A stretch of 64,000 nt of DNA from Granulibacter bethesdensis. Lineage in GTDB: Bacteria; Pseudomonadota; Alphaproteobacteria; Acetobacterales; Acetobacteraceae. The stretch is taken from the NCBI RefSeq assembly GCF_001889545.1, contig NZ_CP018194.1:2491501-2555500 (forward strand), given 5' to 3'. Shown piece by piece: positions 1 through 8,802 of the stretch. The translations under genes were made by a program, and so were the position numbers. Each line of letters opens with the position of its first letter. Position 1 is the stretch's first letter. The notes under the pieces are model-generated. The model did not search any database. It was not told where the DNA came from and saw only the letters and a program-made list of their open reading frames with translations.

Positions 1-113
1 GTGCCGGACAGAACCACGATCGCACCCTGCGCATGCAGGGCACGAGCGATGGCGGCTCCGATCCCGCCAGAAGCCCCGGTTACCAGAGCCGCTTTACCAT
101 CCAGCCGGAACAT
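1..113 (-). CDS. fabG: 3-oxoacyl-ACP reductase, N-terminal part (cut by window edge)
   Basis: Only the first ~37 codons are inside the window. They read as the start of a short-chain dehydrogenase: a beta strand followed by the glycine-rich NAD(P)-binding motif TGASGGIG at about residues 14-21. FabG reduces 3-oxoacyl-ACP in the fatty acid elongation cycle in the cytosol. The ATG at 113 follows a GAGGGGA ribosome-binding site. It lies 84 bases downstream of fabD on the same strand, the common fabD-fabG order, and this linkage is the main reason to prefer FabG over other SDR enzymes. The catalytic Ser-Tyr-Lys residues are outside the window. Confidence 0.85.
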   Translation of the reverse strand, partial: MFRLDGKAALVTGASGGIGAAIARALHAQGAIVVLSG

Positions 114-197
114 CGGCGTATCCCCTCATCTTTTTATTCGTTGTCCGGTATGAAACCCGCCCCCTCCGGGGAGGCCGCCCGCGACCAGTCTGATCCG

Positions 198-1160
198 TCA
201 AAATGTCTTGAGCAGCGCCTCAATCTCTGCCGGGGTTCCGGCAGACAGGGTCGTTGCATCCGGTGCAATCCGCCTCACCAGACCACTCAGCACCTTACCC
301 GCACCAAGCTCGACAAACGTATCGACGCCAAGATCCAGCATTGCCGCCACGCTTTCACGCCACCGCACCGTACCGGTCACCTGACGGACCAGCAGATCGC
401 GCAGTTCCACCGGATCCGTGGCCTTGGCCGCCGTGACATTGGCGATCAACGGCACCAGCGGCGCATGCAGCGGATGTTCCGCCAGGGCCTGCGCCATCGC
501 ATCCGCCGCAGGCGCCATCAGCGCCGAATGGAATGGAGCAGAGACCGGCAGCAGAACCGCCCGTTTCACGCCCCGCGCACGCGCCACCTCCAGCGCACGA
601 TCGATCGCACCGCGATGGCCGGAAATCACCACCTGGCCGCCGCCATTATCGTTGGCGGGCTGGATCACCTCATGCCGACCGGTCTCCGGATCAGTGGTCG
701 CCTCCTCACAGATGGAAGCCGCCTGATCCATATCGACGCCAATCAGCGCCGCCATGCCGCCCTCACCGGGTGGTACCGCACGCTGCATCGCCTGACCACG
801 CAGCCGCAGCAGCAAGGCCGCTTCGGGCACAGACAGCGCACTGGCGGCAGACAGGGCCGAATATTCACCCAGAGAATGCCCGGCCACCACCGCAGCCCTG
901 GCAGGCAGAATGAAGCCACCTTCCTTTTCCAGCACGCGCAGTACGGCCATCGACATGGCCATCAGGGCAGGCTGGGCGTTTTCGGTGAGGGTCAGATCCT
1001 CGGCGGGACCATCGAACATCAGGCGGGACAGTTTCTGACCCAGCGTATCATCCACCTCCTCGAACACTTCACGAGCGATGGGGAACGCATCGGCCAGATC
1101 GCGGCCCATGCCGACGAACTGGCTGCCCTGGCCTGGAAACAAAAAGGCGCGAACGGTCAT
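198..1160 (-). CDS. fabD: malonyl-CoA:ACP transacylase FabD
   Basis: Transfers the malonyl group from CoA to acyl carrier protein, supplying the extender unit for fatty acid synthesis. The 320-residue product has the N-terminal GQGSQ motif (residues 10-14), the nucleophile elbow GHSLG with Ser96, and a catalytic His near residue 211 in PFHSALM. Length and motif spacing are standard for FabD. An in-frame TTG lies three codons upstream (1169), but the ATG at 1160 fits the family N-terminus better. fabG follows on the same strand. Transcription diverges from the rpsF operon. Confidence 0.97.
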   Translation of the reverse strand: MTVRAFLFPGQGSQFVGMGRDLADAFPIAREVFEEVDDTLGQKLSRLMFDGPAEDLTLTENAQPALMAMSMAVLRVLEKEGGFILPARAAVVAGHSLGEYSALSAASALSVPEAALLLRLRGQAMQRAVPPGEGGMAALIGVDMDQAASICEEATTDPETGRHEVIQPANDNGGGQVVISGHRGAIDRALEVARARGVKRAVLLPVSAPFHSALMAPAADAMAQALAEHPLHAPLVPLIANVTAAKATDPVELRDLLVRQVTGTVRWRESVAAMLDLGVDTFVELGAGKVLSGLVRRIAPDATTLSAGTPAEIEALLKTF

Positions 1161-1479
1161 TCGACGCAATCATTCCGAACTGTTGGAGGAACGCCGCGTA
1201 ACTTTCACACGCCGATAAGTCAATGCCAGGCACTCTCAGACTGGCCAGCCTGCCCCGGATCGGGGCCAGACAGATGGCAGACAGGCTGCCATGTGCTGCG
1301 ATCCTGCCTCCGCTGCGCGGTTTTTCCTTGAAACGAAACAGGTTTCATGATGTTACCCCGCCCTTCCCTGCCGGGGCGACGGCATCGTCCCGGCTATGCC
1401 CACATGTATGGCCCGGTTTTCCGGTGATCCCCTGCATGGACCATACCGGTCGGGGCCGAACAGCCAGAGGGGGAATGAA
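1161..1479. promoter_or_regulatory. divergent intergenic region fabD / rpsF
   Basis: A 319-base gap between divergent genes, so promoters for both are expected here; I could not place a convincing -35/-10 pair. Visible structure: an inverted repeat TGAAAC-N7-GTTTCA (1329-1347), a possible protein-binding site, and a short CCCCG/CGGGG hairpin (1356-1376) in the rpsF leader. rpsF leaders in many bacteria carry an S6:S18-binding RNA element; I did not identify it with certainty here. No credible gene. Confidence 0.4.
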
Positions 1480-1944
1480 ATGCCGCTTTATGAGAGCGTG
1501 CTGATTGCACGTAACGATGTGACCCAGCAGCAGGTCGAAAGCGTTGCCGACCATGTTGCGTCCCTGATCGAGGCCGAGGGCGGCGCGATCAAGAAGCGTG
1601 AGTACTGGGGTCTGCGCACACTGGCCTACCGGATCAAGAAGAACCGGAAGGGCCATTACATGCTGCTGGGCCTGGACGCGAAGCCCGCCACGATCACGGA
1701 AGTCGAGCGTCAGCTGCGCCTGAACGAAGACGTTCTGCGCTTCATGACCATCCGCGTCGAGGAGATCGACGACGTTCCGTCCGCGGTCCTGTCCCGCAAA
1801 TCCGATGACCGCGAACGCGGTTTCCGCGGCCCGAAGCCGCCCGGCCGTTTCGAGTCGGGTCGCAAGCGTGGTTATGACGACCGCGAGGAATTCCGCGCCC
1901 GCGCCGGCGGCGACGATGACGACCGCGGTCTGGATCAGGAGTAA
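1480..1944 (+). CDS. rpsF: 30S ribosomal protein S6
   Basis: Component of the small ribosomal subunit platform, where it binds as a heterodimer with S18. The first ~95 residues match S6, starting MPLYESVLIARND and containing the YWGLRTLAYRI strand. A further ~55-residue tail is rich in Arg, Gly and Asp; such disordered C-terminal tails occur in alphaproteobacterial S6. The ATG at 1480 was chosen because AGAGGGGG sits just upstream and the family N-terminus begins here; the frame is open further upstream but without homology. It is followed after 6 bases by rpsR and then rplI, the classic S6-S18-L9 operon. Confidence 0.97.
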   Translation: MPLYESVLIARNDVTQQQVESVADHVASLIEAEGGAIKKREYWGLRTLAYRIKKNRKGHYMLLGLDAKPATITEVERQLRLNEDVLRFMTIRVEEIDDVPSAVLSRKSDDRERGFRGPKPPGRFESGRKRGYDDREEFRARAGGDDDDRGLDQE

Positions 1945-1950
1945 GCTGAT

Positions 1951-2226
1951 ATGTCCGATACCCAGGATGTGAACCCCGCCACCCGCCGCGCTGCGGTCGG
2001 TGCGCGTCGCCCCTTCTATCGTCGCCGCAAATCCTGCCCGTTCAGCGGCCCGAACGCGCCGAAGATCGACTACAAGGACGTGCGCCTGCTGAGCCGCTTT
2101 CTGTCCGAGCGCGGCAAGATCGTGCCGAGCCGCATCACCGCCGTTTCGGCCAAGAAGCAGCGTGAACTGGCGCAGGCTATCAAGCGCGCCCGCTTCCTCG
2201 CCCTTCTGCCCTATATCCTGACCTGA
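1951..2226 (+). CDS. rpsR: 30S ribosomal protein S18
   Basis: Small-subunit protein that pairs with S6 and contacts 16S rRNA near the platform. The 91-residue product has a basic N-terminus and the S18 signature segments [19 protein letters not shown] and PSRITAV, ending in the usual RFLALLPY stretch. The N-terminus is about 15 residues longer than in E. coli, common in this class. It sits between rpsF (6-base gap) and rplI (10-base gap) and is surely cotranscribed with them. Confidence 0.98.
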
Positions 2227-2236
2227 GGAGGGACCC

Positions 2237-2809
2237 ATGGCTGCTGTTGAACTGATCCTGCTGCAGCGGGTCGAAAAGCTGGGCCAGATGGGTGATCTGG
2301 TCCGCGTGAAACCCGGCTATGCCCGTAACTTCCTGCTGCCTGGCGGCCGCGCCATCCGCGCGACCAAGGCGAATATGGAGCGCTTCGAACAGCAGCGCGC
2401 CCAGCTGGAAGCCCAGAACCTGAAGCGCCGCGAAGAAGCCGAGCGCATCGCCGAACGCGTGAGCGGCCTGTCGGTCGTCATCATCCGTCAGGCGGGCGAA
2501 TCCGGTGGCCTGTACGGCTCCGTCAGCAGCCGCGACATCGCGGTTGCCGTCACGGAATCCGGCCTGAGCGTAAACCGTCAGCAGATCCAGCTTGATCAGC
2601 CGATCAAGATGCTGGGCCTGACCGAGGTGCGCGTCGTGCTGCATCCGGAAGTCGTGCTGCCGGTGACGGTCAACGTCGCCCGCAGCGTTGAAGAAGCCGA
2701 ACGTCAGGCCCGTGGCGAGGCTGTCGGCCTTGCCGCCGAGGAAGCCGCCGCTGCCGCGGAAGCCCTCATCGAGGTTGTGGACGAAGAAGAGGTCGAGATC
2801 TCCGCCTGA
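2237..2809 (+). CDS. rplI: 50S ribosomal protein L9
   Basis: Large-subunit protein binding 23S rRNA with its N-terminal domain. The start contains the L9 signature ([20 protein letters not shown], residues 12-31) with the glycine and lysine pattern of the rRNA-binding domain. A long connecting helix (about 40-75) and the C-terminal domain follow. The last ~40 residues are an Ala/Glu-rich acidic extension (190 residues against about 150 in E. coli), often seen in alphaproteobacteria. A GAGGAGGG ribosome-binding site precedes the ATG. Last gene of the rpsF operon, followed by a strong terminator. Confidence 0.97.
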   Translation: MAAVELILLQRVEKLGQMGDLVRVKPGYARNFLLPGGRAIRATKANMERFEQQRAQLEAQNLKRREEAERIAERVSGLSVVIIRQAGESGGLYGSVSSRDIAVAVTESGLSVNRQQIQLDQPIKMLGLTEVRVVLHPEVVLPVTVNVARSVEEAERQARGEAVGLAAEEAAAAAEALIEVVDEEEVEISA

Positions 2810-2839
2810 GCGGTCATCCCGATCCCGAGACTATGAATC

Positions 2840-2874
2840 AAGGCGCGGCACCGGTTTCGGTCCGCGCCTTTTTT
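2840..2874 (+). terminator. Rho-independent terminator of rpsF-rpsR-rplI
   Basis: A 9-bp perfect GC-rich stem (AAGGCGCGG at 2840-2848 with CCGCGCCTT at 2862-2870) and a 13-base loop, followed by a run of T residues to 2874. It starts 30 bases after the rplI stop and separates the ribosomal operon from dnaB. Confidence 0.9.
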
Positions 2875-2976
2875 CTGTTTTGTTTCAAAGACATGGCCAA
2901 TCCTATCCAAGTTATCCCCGTTATTAGTATTCTTCCACAGCGACGGGCGCCCCAGCCTGTCTTATGATCGCTGGCA

Positions 2977-4500
2977 ATGAATAATCTGGTGACCACATCC
3001 CCGTCCGAACCCGCGCTGCTCGGCCTGTCACAGCGCCTGCCGCCCTCCAACCATCAGGCGGAACAGGCGCTGCTGGGCGCCTTGCTGACCAACAACAAAG
3101 CCTATGAACGGGTCAGCGAGTTTCTGGCGCCGGAGCATTTTGCCGACCCGATTCATGGCCGTCTGTATCACTCCATTGCCCGCCGGATCGAAACCGGACA
3201 ATTGGCGGATGCCATCACGCTGAAAGCGGAATACGAGCATTCCGGCCTGCTGGATCCGGTCGGCGGCAGCGCCTATCTGGGTAAGCTGATGAGTGCCATG
3301 GTCGGCATCATCAATGCCGGAGAATACGGTCGCGCCATCCATGATGCATGGCTGCGCCGCCAGTTGATCGACCTTGGCGAGCAGGTGGTGAACCGGGCGT
3401 TCGGGGCGGCTGATGATGCGGCACAGGCCCTGTCCGCACGTGAACAGCTGGAAACCGCCGAGCAGACTCTGTTCGATCTGGCCGAACGTGGCGGCAGTGA
3501 AGGCGGATTCGTCAGCTTTGAAGTCGCGCTGACCGCCGCCATTGCGGGGGCCGAGCGGTCCTTCAGGACACCGGGTGGCGTGTCCGGCCTGTCCACCGGG
3601 CTGCGTGATCTGGACAAGCGCAGCGGCGGTCTGCACCCCTCTGACCTGCTGATCCTCGCTGGTCGTCCCGGTATGGGCAAAACCGCGCTGGCAACGAAAA
3701 TCGCCTTCGGCGCAGCCCGCTCCCTGCTGGTCGAGGCGCGGGAAAAAGATCCCAATGCGGTGCCATCCGGCACAGTGGCCATTTTCTCCCTTGAAATGAG
3801 CGCGGAGCAGCTTGCCACCCGTCTCCTCTCCGAAGAGGCCCGCATCTCCGGCGACCGCATCAGGCGCGGTGATATCGGTCAGCGTGATTTCGACCGCTTC
3901 GTGGAAGTCAGCCGGGAACTGGCGGTCATGCCGCTCTATATTGACGATACGCCGGCCATCACGCTCTCCGCCCTGCGCACACGCTGCCGCCGGTTGAAAC
4001 GGACCAAGGGACTGGCGCTGATCGTGGTCGACTATCTTCAGCTGATGCGCCCTGCCGCCGGCACACGCCCGGAAAGCCGCGTGCTGGAAATCAGCCAGAT
4101 CACGCAGGGGCTGAAGGCCATCGCCAAGGAACTGGCCGTGCCGGTCATCGCCCTGTCCCAGCTCTCCCGCGCGGTTGAAAGCCGGGAGGATAAGCGCCCC
4201 CAGCTCTCCGATTTGCGCGAATCGGGATCGATCGAACAGGACGCCGACTGCGTGATGTTCGTGTATCGCGACGAATATTACCTGCAACAACGCATGCCGA
4301 AGGATATTGCCTTCGAGAATGACGAGAAATTCCACTCGGCCATGGAGAAATGGACACAGGATATGGAGTCCGCGCACAATAAAGCCGAACTCTACATCGC
4401 GAAGCAGCGTCATGGGCCGACCGGAAAAATCGATCTGTTCTTCGAGGCTGAGTTCACCCGCTTCGGCGATCTTGATGTCGTCCATGGCGAGGACATCTGA
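2977..4500 (+). CDS. dnaB: replicative DNA helicase DnaB
   Basis: Hexameric 5'-3' helicase that unwinds DNA ahead of the replisome and recruits primase. The 507-residue product has the DnaB N-terminal helical domain (about 23-130), a linker, and the RecA-like ATPase domain with Walker A GRPGMGKTA (229-237), the H2-type FSLEMS segment, Walker B-like LIVVDYLQLM and the conserved SQLSRAVE and DLRESGSIEQDAD motifs. Length is normal and no intein is present. It stands just downstream of rplI, a widespread order, but with its own promoter region after the terminator. alr follows within 20 bases. Confidence 0.98.
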   Translation: MNNLVTTSPSEPALLGLSQRLPPSNHQAEQALLGALLTNNKAYERVSEFLAPEHFADPIHGRLYHSIARRIETGQLADAITLKAEYEHSGLLDPVGGSAYLGKLMSAMVGIINAGEYGRAIHDAWLRRQLIDLGEQVVNRAFGAADDAAQALSAREQLETAEQTLFDLAERGGSEGGFVSFEVALTAAIAGAERSFRTPGGVSGLSTGLRDLDKRSGGLHPSDLLILAGRPGMGKTALATKIAFGAARSLLVEAREKDPNAVPSGTVAIFSLEMSAEQLATRLLSEEARISGDRIRRGDIGQRDFDRFVEVSRELAVMPLYIDDTPAITLSALRTRCRRLKRTKGLALIVVDYLQLMRPAAGTRPESRVLEISQITQGLKAIAKELAVPVIALSQLSRAVESREDKRPQLSDLRESGSIEQDADCVMFVYRDEYYLQQRMPKDIAFENDEKFHSAMEKWTQDMESAHNKAELYIAKQRHGPTGKIDLFFEAEFTRFGDLDVVHGEDI

Positions 4501-4519
4501 CGATACCGGGCCGTGCGCA

Positions 4520-5689
4520 ATGCCCCTGACAGCAGCGGGAGCATCCCCCGGTCCGGTTGACATTTCACCATCCCTTGAAGGCGAGGCGCACCGGAACGGC
4601 CCGGGTGTTGCCCGGCTGGAAATTGATCTGGATGCAATCGCCGCCAACTGGCGCTTTCTGCGTACGACCCATGGTGCGAATCGCATCACCGGGGCCGTGG
4701 TCAAGGCGGACGGGTACGGGCTGGGGGCCGCCGTCATTGCACAGCGTCTGGTGCAGGAGGGATGCAATCACATTTTCGTGGCCCATCCGCAGGAAGCCCT
4801 GACGCTTCGTCCGCTGATCCCCTCCGCCACGTTGATCGTGCTGAATGGCCTATGGCCCGGATGGGAAGCTGTTTATGCGGATCATGGGCTGATCCCGGCC
4901 CTCGGCTCCCTCGGCGAAATCGAGGCATGGCGGCAGGAGGCAGGCCGCCGCGAACAGGCCCTGCCCGCTTTCCTGCATGTGGATACCGGCATCAACCGGC
5001 TGGGGCTGAACCAGCAGGAACATGACCGGATTGCCGAACATCCCGATCTGCTGGACGGCATCACGTTACGGGCCATCATGACCCATCTGATCAGCGCAGA
5101 AATTCCGGACCATGACAGCAATACACTGCAACGTCAGCGTTTTGCTGCCGCGTGCAGCCGCCTGCCACCTGCCCCGCGCAGCATCGCCAATTCCTCCGGT
5201 ATTTTTCTGGGGCCAGACTTTGCCAGCGACATCGCCCGGCCAGGTGCCGCGCTGTACGGCATCAACCCGCTTCCCGGCCGCCCGAACCCGATGCGCCCCG
5301 TGTTGCGGCTCTCTGCCAGAGTGCTTCAGATCAGACCGGTCGAGCCGGGCGAGATTGTAGGCTATAATGGTATCTGGGCCGCCCAGCGCCCCTCCCGGAT
5401 TGCGGTGTGTTCAGTCGGATATGCAGATGGTTTCCAGCGTGCCCTGAGCAGCCGGGCAGAGGCCGCTTTTGACGGGACACGCATTCCACTGGTAGGCCGT
5501 GTCTCCATGGACCTGACGACCTATGACGTCACTGACGATCCCCGCATCACGGTAGGCTCCTGGCTGGAGCTTATCGGGCCTGATGTATCCCCCGATGAAG
5601 TCGCCGCACGCGCCAGCACGAACGGGTATGAGGTGCTGACCTCCCTCGGGCGGCGCTATGAGCGGATTTACCGGCCTTTGACTCCATGA
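4520..5689 (+). CDS. alr: alanine racemase
   Basis: PLP enzyme interconverting L- and D-alanine, supplying D-alanine for peptidoglycan. The PLP-binding lysine lies in VVKADGYGLG (Lys62), and the C-terminal beta domain shows the SVGYADGF tyrosine motif and GRVSMD. The frame is open upstream through the end of dnaB; ATG 4520 was taken as start (389 residues), though ATG 4484, overlapping dnaB by 17 bases, is possible. Either choice leaves a ~30-residue N-terminal extension before the barrel. It overlaps the next gene by ATGA, so translation is probably coupled. Confidence 0.95.
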   Translation: MPLTAAGASPGPVDISPSLEGEAHRNGPGVARLEIDLDAIAANWRFLRTTHGANRITGAVVKADGYGLGAAVIAQRLVQEGCNHIFVAHPQEALTLRPLIPSATLIVLNGLWPGWEAVYADHGLIPALGSLGEIEAWRQEAGRREQALPAFLHVDTGINRLGLNQQEHDRIAEHPDLLDGITLRAIMTHLISAEIPDHDSNTLQRQRFAAACSRLPPAPRSIANSSGIFLGPDFASDIARPGAALYGINPLPGRPNPMRPVLRLSARVLQIRPVEPGEIVGYNGIWAAQRPSRIAVCSVGYADGFQRALSSRAEAAFDGTRIPLVGRVSMDLTTYDVTDDPRITVGSWLELIGPDVSPDEVAARASTNGYEVLTSLGRRYERIYRPLTP

Positions 5690-6465
5690 TCCTCAACCCG
5701 CTTGCATGGCTGGGCAGAGCCTTTTTCTCGGCCTGTACCAGCACGGGCCGGATGGGGGTGTTCGGTCTTACCGCTCTATCGCATCTGCTGCGACCGCCTT
5801 TTTACGGCCGTATGTTTCTGCGTGCCCTGGTGGAAATCGGCTATTTCAGCCTGCCGGTGGTGGCACTCACCGCCATTTTCACCGGGATGGTGCTCGCGCT
5901 GCAATCCTATACCGGCTTTGCCCGTTTTTCGGCTGAAAGCGCCATTGCATCGCTGGTCTCGCTCTCCGTCACGCGGGAACTGGGGCCGGTGCTGGCCGGG
6001 CTGATGGTCGCCGGACGAGTCGGCGCCGCTATGGCGGCCGAGCTGGGCACGATGCGCGTGACCGACCAGATCGATGCGCTGACCACCCTGTCCACCCATC
6101 CGATGAAATATCTGGTCGCGCCGAGATTGCTGGCAGGCACCATCGCCCTGCCGCTGCTGGTTGTCATTGCCGATATTCTGGGCGTGATGGGCGGATGGCT
6201 GGTGGCCTCAATCAAACTGGGTTTCAACTCACATACTTATCTGGCCAACACCATCGCCTCCATCCACATGGACGATGTCATGTCGGGCCTGACCAAAGCC
6301 GCCGTATTCGGGTTCCTGATCGCGCTTCAGGGCTGCTATCACGGCTATAACAGCCGTGGTGGTGCTCAGGGGGTCGGGTCGGCCACGACATCCGCCGTGG
6401 TGACCGCTTCCGTGCTGATTCTGGCGTTCGATTATGTCCTGACCGAACTGTTTTTCTCACGATGA
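5686..6465 (+). CDS. mlaE: MlaE-type ABC transporter permease (phospholipid transport)
   Basis: Integral inner-membrane permease of the MlaE/YrbE family, which with an MlaF-type ATPase moves phospholipids between the inner membrane and periplasmic carriers. The 259-residue product has the family's conserved core: FTGMVLALQ, the TRELGPVLAGLMVAGRVGAA segment, AELGTMRVTDQIDAL and GCYHGY near the end, with about five membrane spans. It starts within the alr stop (ATGA) and overlaps the ATPase gene by ATGA. No MCE-domain (MlaD) gene follows here, so the periplasmic partner must be encoded elsewhere. Confidence 0.93.
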   Translation: MILNPLAWLGRAFFSACTSTGRMGVFGLTALSHLLRPPFYGRMFLRALVEIGYFSLPVVALTAIFTGMVLALQSYTGFARFSAESAIASLVSLSVTRELGPVLAGLMVAGRVGAAMAAELGTMRVTDQIDALTTLSTHPMKYLVAPRLLAGTIALPLLVVIADILGVMGGWLVASIKLGFNSHTYLANTIASIHMDDVMSGLTKAAVFGFLIALQGCYHGYNSRGGAQGVGSATTSAVVTASVLILAFDYVLTELFFSR

Positions 6466-7256
6466 CAGCACCCTCCATCCGCATCACCGGGCTGCGCAAG
6501 ACGTTCGGCGAACGCCGGATTCTCGATGGTGTCGATCTGGATGTTCCAGCCGGCACCTCCATGGTCGTGATCGGCGGCTCCGGCTCCGGCAAATCAGTGC
6601 TGCTGAAATGTATTCTGGGTCTGATAGAACCGGATGACGGTCGGATCGAATTTGACGGACGCGACATTCTGACCATGTCTGCCGATGAACGGTCCGCCCA
6701 GCGGCAACGGATCGGCATGCTGTTTCAGAACGGCGCATTGTTCGACAGCCTGCCGGTCTGGGAAAATGTGACCTTCGGTTTGCTGGCGCGTAACCGTATC
6801 GCCCGCTCGGAGGCGAAGGAAATCGCAACCAGATACCTGGCCAAAGTCGGACTCGGCGCAGAGATCGGGCATATGTCCCCGGCGGAGCTGTCCGGCGGCA
6901 TGCAGAAGCGGGTGGCTCTGGCCCGTGCCATCGCCATGCAGCCGGATATCCTGTTTTTCGATGAGCCGACCACCGGCCTCGATCCCATCATGGGCGCGGT
7001 GATCGACGGGCTGATCGTTGAGTGCGTCACTGCAAGCCAAGCAGATGGCAGCCGGTCAGGTGGCAGCACAGCCATAGCCATCACCCACGATATGGCCAGT
7101 GCAAGACGGATCGGCCATGAAGCGGCCATGCTGTTTGAGGGCCGCATCGTCTGGACCGGCAAAGCCGACAGGCTGATGGACAGCGACAACCCCTATGTCG
7201 ACCAGTTTACCCATGGCCGGCGCGAAGGCCCGATCCAGATGCAGTTGCGTCGTTAG
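6462..7256 (+). CDS. mlaF: MlaF-type ABC transporter ATPase
   Basis: Cytosolic ATPase partner of the MlaE-like permease. Walker A GGSGSGKS lies near residues 38-45, the signature LSGGMQKR near 143-150, and Walker B ILFFDEPTTGLD follows directly; a switch histidine appears in ITHD. The 264-residue length and sequence resemble MlaF rather than uptake-type ATPases. A short Gly/Ser-containing insert between Walker B and the switch loop is slightly unusual. The start overlaps the permease stop (ATGA), so alr-mlaE-mlaF form one coupled transcription unit; after it comes an AT-rich spacer. Confidence 0.93.
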   Translation: MTAPSIRITGLRKTFGERRILDGVDLDVPAGTSMVVIGGSGSGKSVLLKCILGLIEPDDGRIEFDGRDILTMSADERSAQRQRIGMLFQNGALFDSLPVWENVTFGLLARNRIARSEAKEIATRYLAKVGLGAEIGHMSPAELSGGMQKRVALARAIAMQPDILFFDEPTTGLDPIMGAVIDGLIVECVTASQADGSRSGGSTAIAITHDMASARRIGHEAAMLFEGRIVWTGKADRLMDSDNPYVDQFTHGRREGPIQMQLRR

Positions 7257-7473
7257 AAAATAATACAGTCAGGAGTTGAAAAACATGCCTGCATTTCTCC
7301 TGTAAAAAATATTTATTTTGATTTGTTGTATCTCCTCTGATTTTTTAAAAAGAGTTTTTTCCCAGTATCTATTTTATTTCGATACTCAGATGATATGAAT
7401 GATAAAAAATAATCATTATCTTGCCCCCACTTCAACGACCCATCATCCTGATGAAGAGGAGATCACTGGATCA
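7257..7473. promoter_or_regulatory. AT-rich spacer upstream of ugd with Fur-box-like site
   Basis: A 217-base, strongly AT-rich gap, unlike its GC-rich neighbours. It contains an inverted repeat AATGAT/ATCATT (7398-7417). The 19-mer at 7402-7420 ends in ATAATCATTATC, identical to the right part of the classical E. coli Fur consensus (14 of 19 positions overall by my count). A weak CAGGAG/CTCCTG repeat (7270-7302) could mark the mlaF transcript end. Most likely the ugd promoter; AGGAG near 7457 is the ugd ribosome-binding site. Confidence 0.4.
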
Positions 7474-8802
7474 ATGCGCATTGCCATGATCGGAGGCGGA
7501 TATGTCGGGCTGGTCTCCGCGGCCTGTTTTGCCGAATTCGGGGTTGAGGTCGCGGTCGTGGAATCCGATCCGGCCAAGCTGGCGGCTTTGCTGGACGGCC
7601 GGATGCCGATCTACGAGCCGGGACTGGACAAGCTGGTTGCCGACAATGTCGCCGCAGGCCGCCTGTCTTTCGGCAATGATCTGCCGGCGGCCGTCAAGGA
7701 TGTGGAGGCTGTGTTCATCGCCGTCGGCACGCCGACCCGGCGCGGTGACGGCCATGCCGATCTGACCTATGTTTTCGCCGCCGCCGAACAGGTTGCAAAG
7801 GCACTGACCGCCCCCTGTGTCCTGGTGACCAAATCAACCGTCCCGGTCGGCACTGGCCGCAGGCTGGAAGCGCTGGTGCGCGAAATTCGTCCCGATCTGG
7901 AGATTGACGTTGCCTCCAACCCCGAATTCCTGCGTGAGGGGAACGCGATCGGCGACTTCATGCGCCCAGACCGCGTGGTGGTTGGCAGTTCCACCCCCCA
8001 CGCCAGAGAAGTGCTGAGCCGTCTTTACCGCCCGCTGAACCTGATCGAGACTCCGATCCTGCATACCGGGCTGGAAACAGCAGAACTGACCAAATATGCC
8101 GCCAATGCGTTTCTGGCGATGAAGGTCACCTTCATCAACGAGATGGCCAATCTTTGCGAGGCAACGGGTGCGGATGTGCACGATGTTGCGAAAGGCATCG
8201 GTCTGGATGGCCGGATCGGCAGAAAATTCCTGCATCCCGGTCCGGGCTTTGGCGGATCCTGCTTCCCGAAGGATACTCTGGCCCTGGTGCGGATCGCCCA
8301 TGATGCGGGTGCGCCGACAAGGCTGATCGAGACGGTGGTCGATATCAACAATGCCCGCAAGGCACAGATGGCAGAACGCATCATCACCGCCTGCGGAGGC
8401 AGCGTGAACGGCAAACGAATCGCCGTGCTGGGCCTGACATTCAAACCCGAAACCGACGATATGCGAGACAGCCCTTCCATTCCCATCCTGACCCTGCTGC
8501 ATCAGGCGGGAGCCTCGATCATTGCCTATGATCCGGAAGGGATGGAGCAGGCCCGCCCCCTGTTGCCGGATGCCATTACGTATGTGAGCAGTGCCATCGA
8601 GGCGCTCTCCGGCGCCGATGCTCTGGTGGTCATCACCGAATGGAACGAATTCCGTGCTCTTTCTCCCGAAAAACTGCTTTCGGAGATGAATGGACGAGTG
8701 GTTGTTGATCTGCGTAATGTCTTCGACCCTGCCGCGATGCGAGAGGCCGGCTTCTCCTACTCCTCCATCGGGCGCCCAGAGCAAAGGCATCAAGACGCGT
8801 GA
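7474..8802 (+). CDS. ugd: UDP-glucose 6-dehydrogenase
   Basis: Oxidises UDP-glucose to UDP-glucuronate with two NAD+, feeding exopolysaccharide or LPS sugar synthesis. The 442-residue product has the N-terminal Rossmann motif GGGYVG (7-12), the TKSTVPVGTG loop (119-128), and the active-site GFGGSCFPKD with Cys263, then the C-terminal NAD domain with LGLTFKPETDDMRDSPS. The frame is open further upstream, but ATG 7474 begins exactly at the Rossmann fold and has a purine-rich site upstream. Its stop overlaps the GTG start of the methyltransferase-glycosyltransferase gene, linking the two functionally. Confidence 0.96.
   Translation: MRIAMIGGGYVGLVSAACFAEFGVEVAVVESDPAKLAALLDGRMPIYEPGLDKLVADNVAAGRLSFGNDLPAAVKDVEAVFIAVGTPTRRGDGHADLTYVFAAAEQVAKALTAPCVLVTKSTVPVGTGRRLEALVREIRPDLEIDVASNPEFLREGNAIGDFMRPDRVVVGSSTPHAREVLSRLYRPLNLIETPILHTGLETAELTKYAANAFLAMKVTFINEMANLCEATGADVHDVAKGIGLDGRIGRKFLHPGPGFGGSCFPKDTLALVRIAHDAGAPTRLIETVVDINNARKAQMAERIITACGGSVNGKRIAVLGLTFKPETDDMRDSPSIPILTLLHQAGASIIAYDPEGMEQARPLLPDAITYVSSAIEALSGADALVVITEWNEFRALSPEKLLSEMNGRVVVDLRNVFDPAAMREAGFSYSSIGRPEQRHQDA

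Noticed and set aside
3028-4767. Very long open frame on the strand opposite dnaB
   Set aside because: Antisense to a certain gene, no recognisable motif, and typical of mirror frames in GC-rich coding DNA. The same holds for long minus frames over uvrB (12251-13795) and thrC (39337-40692).
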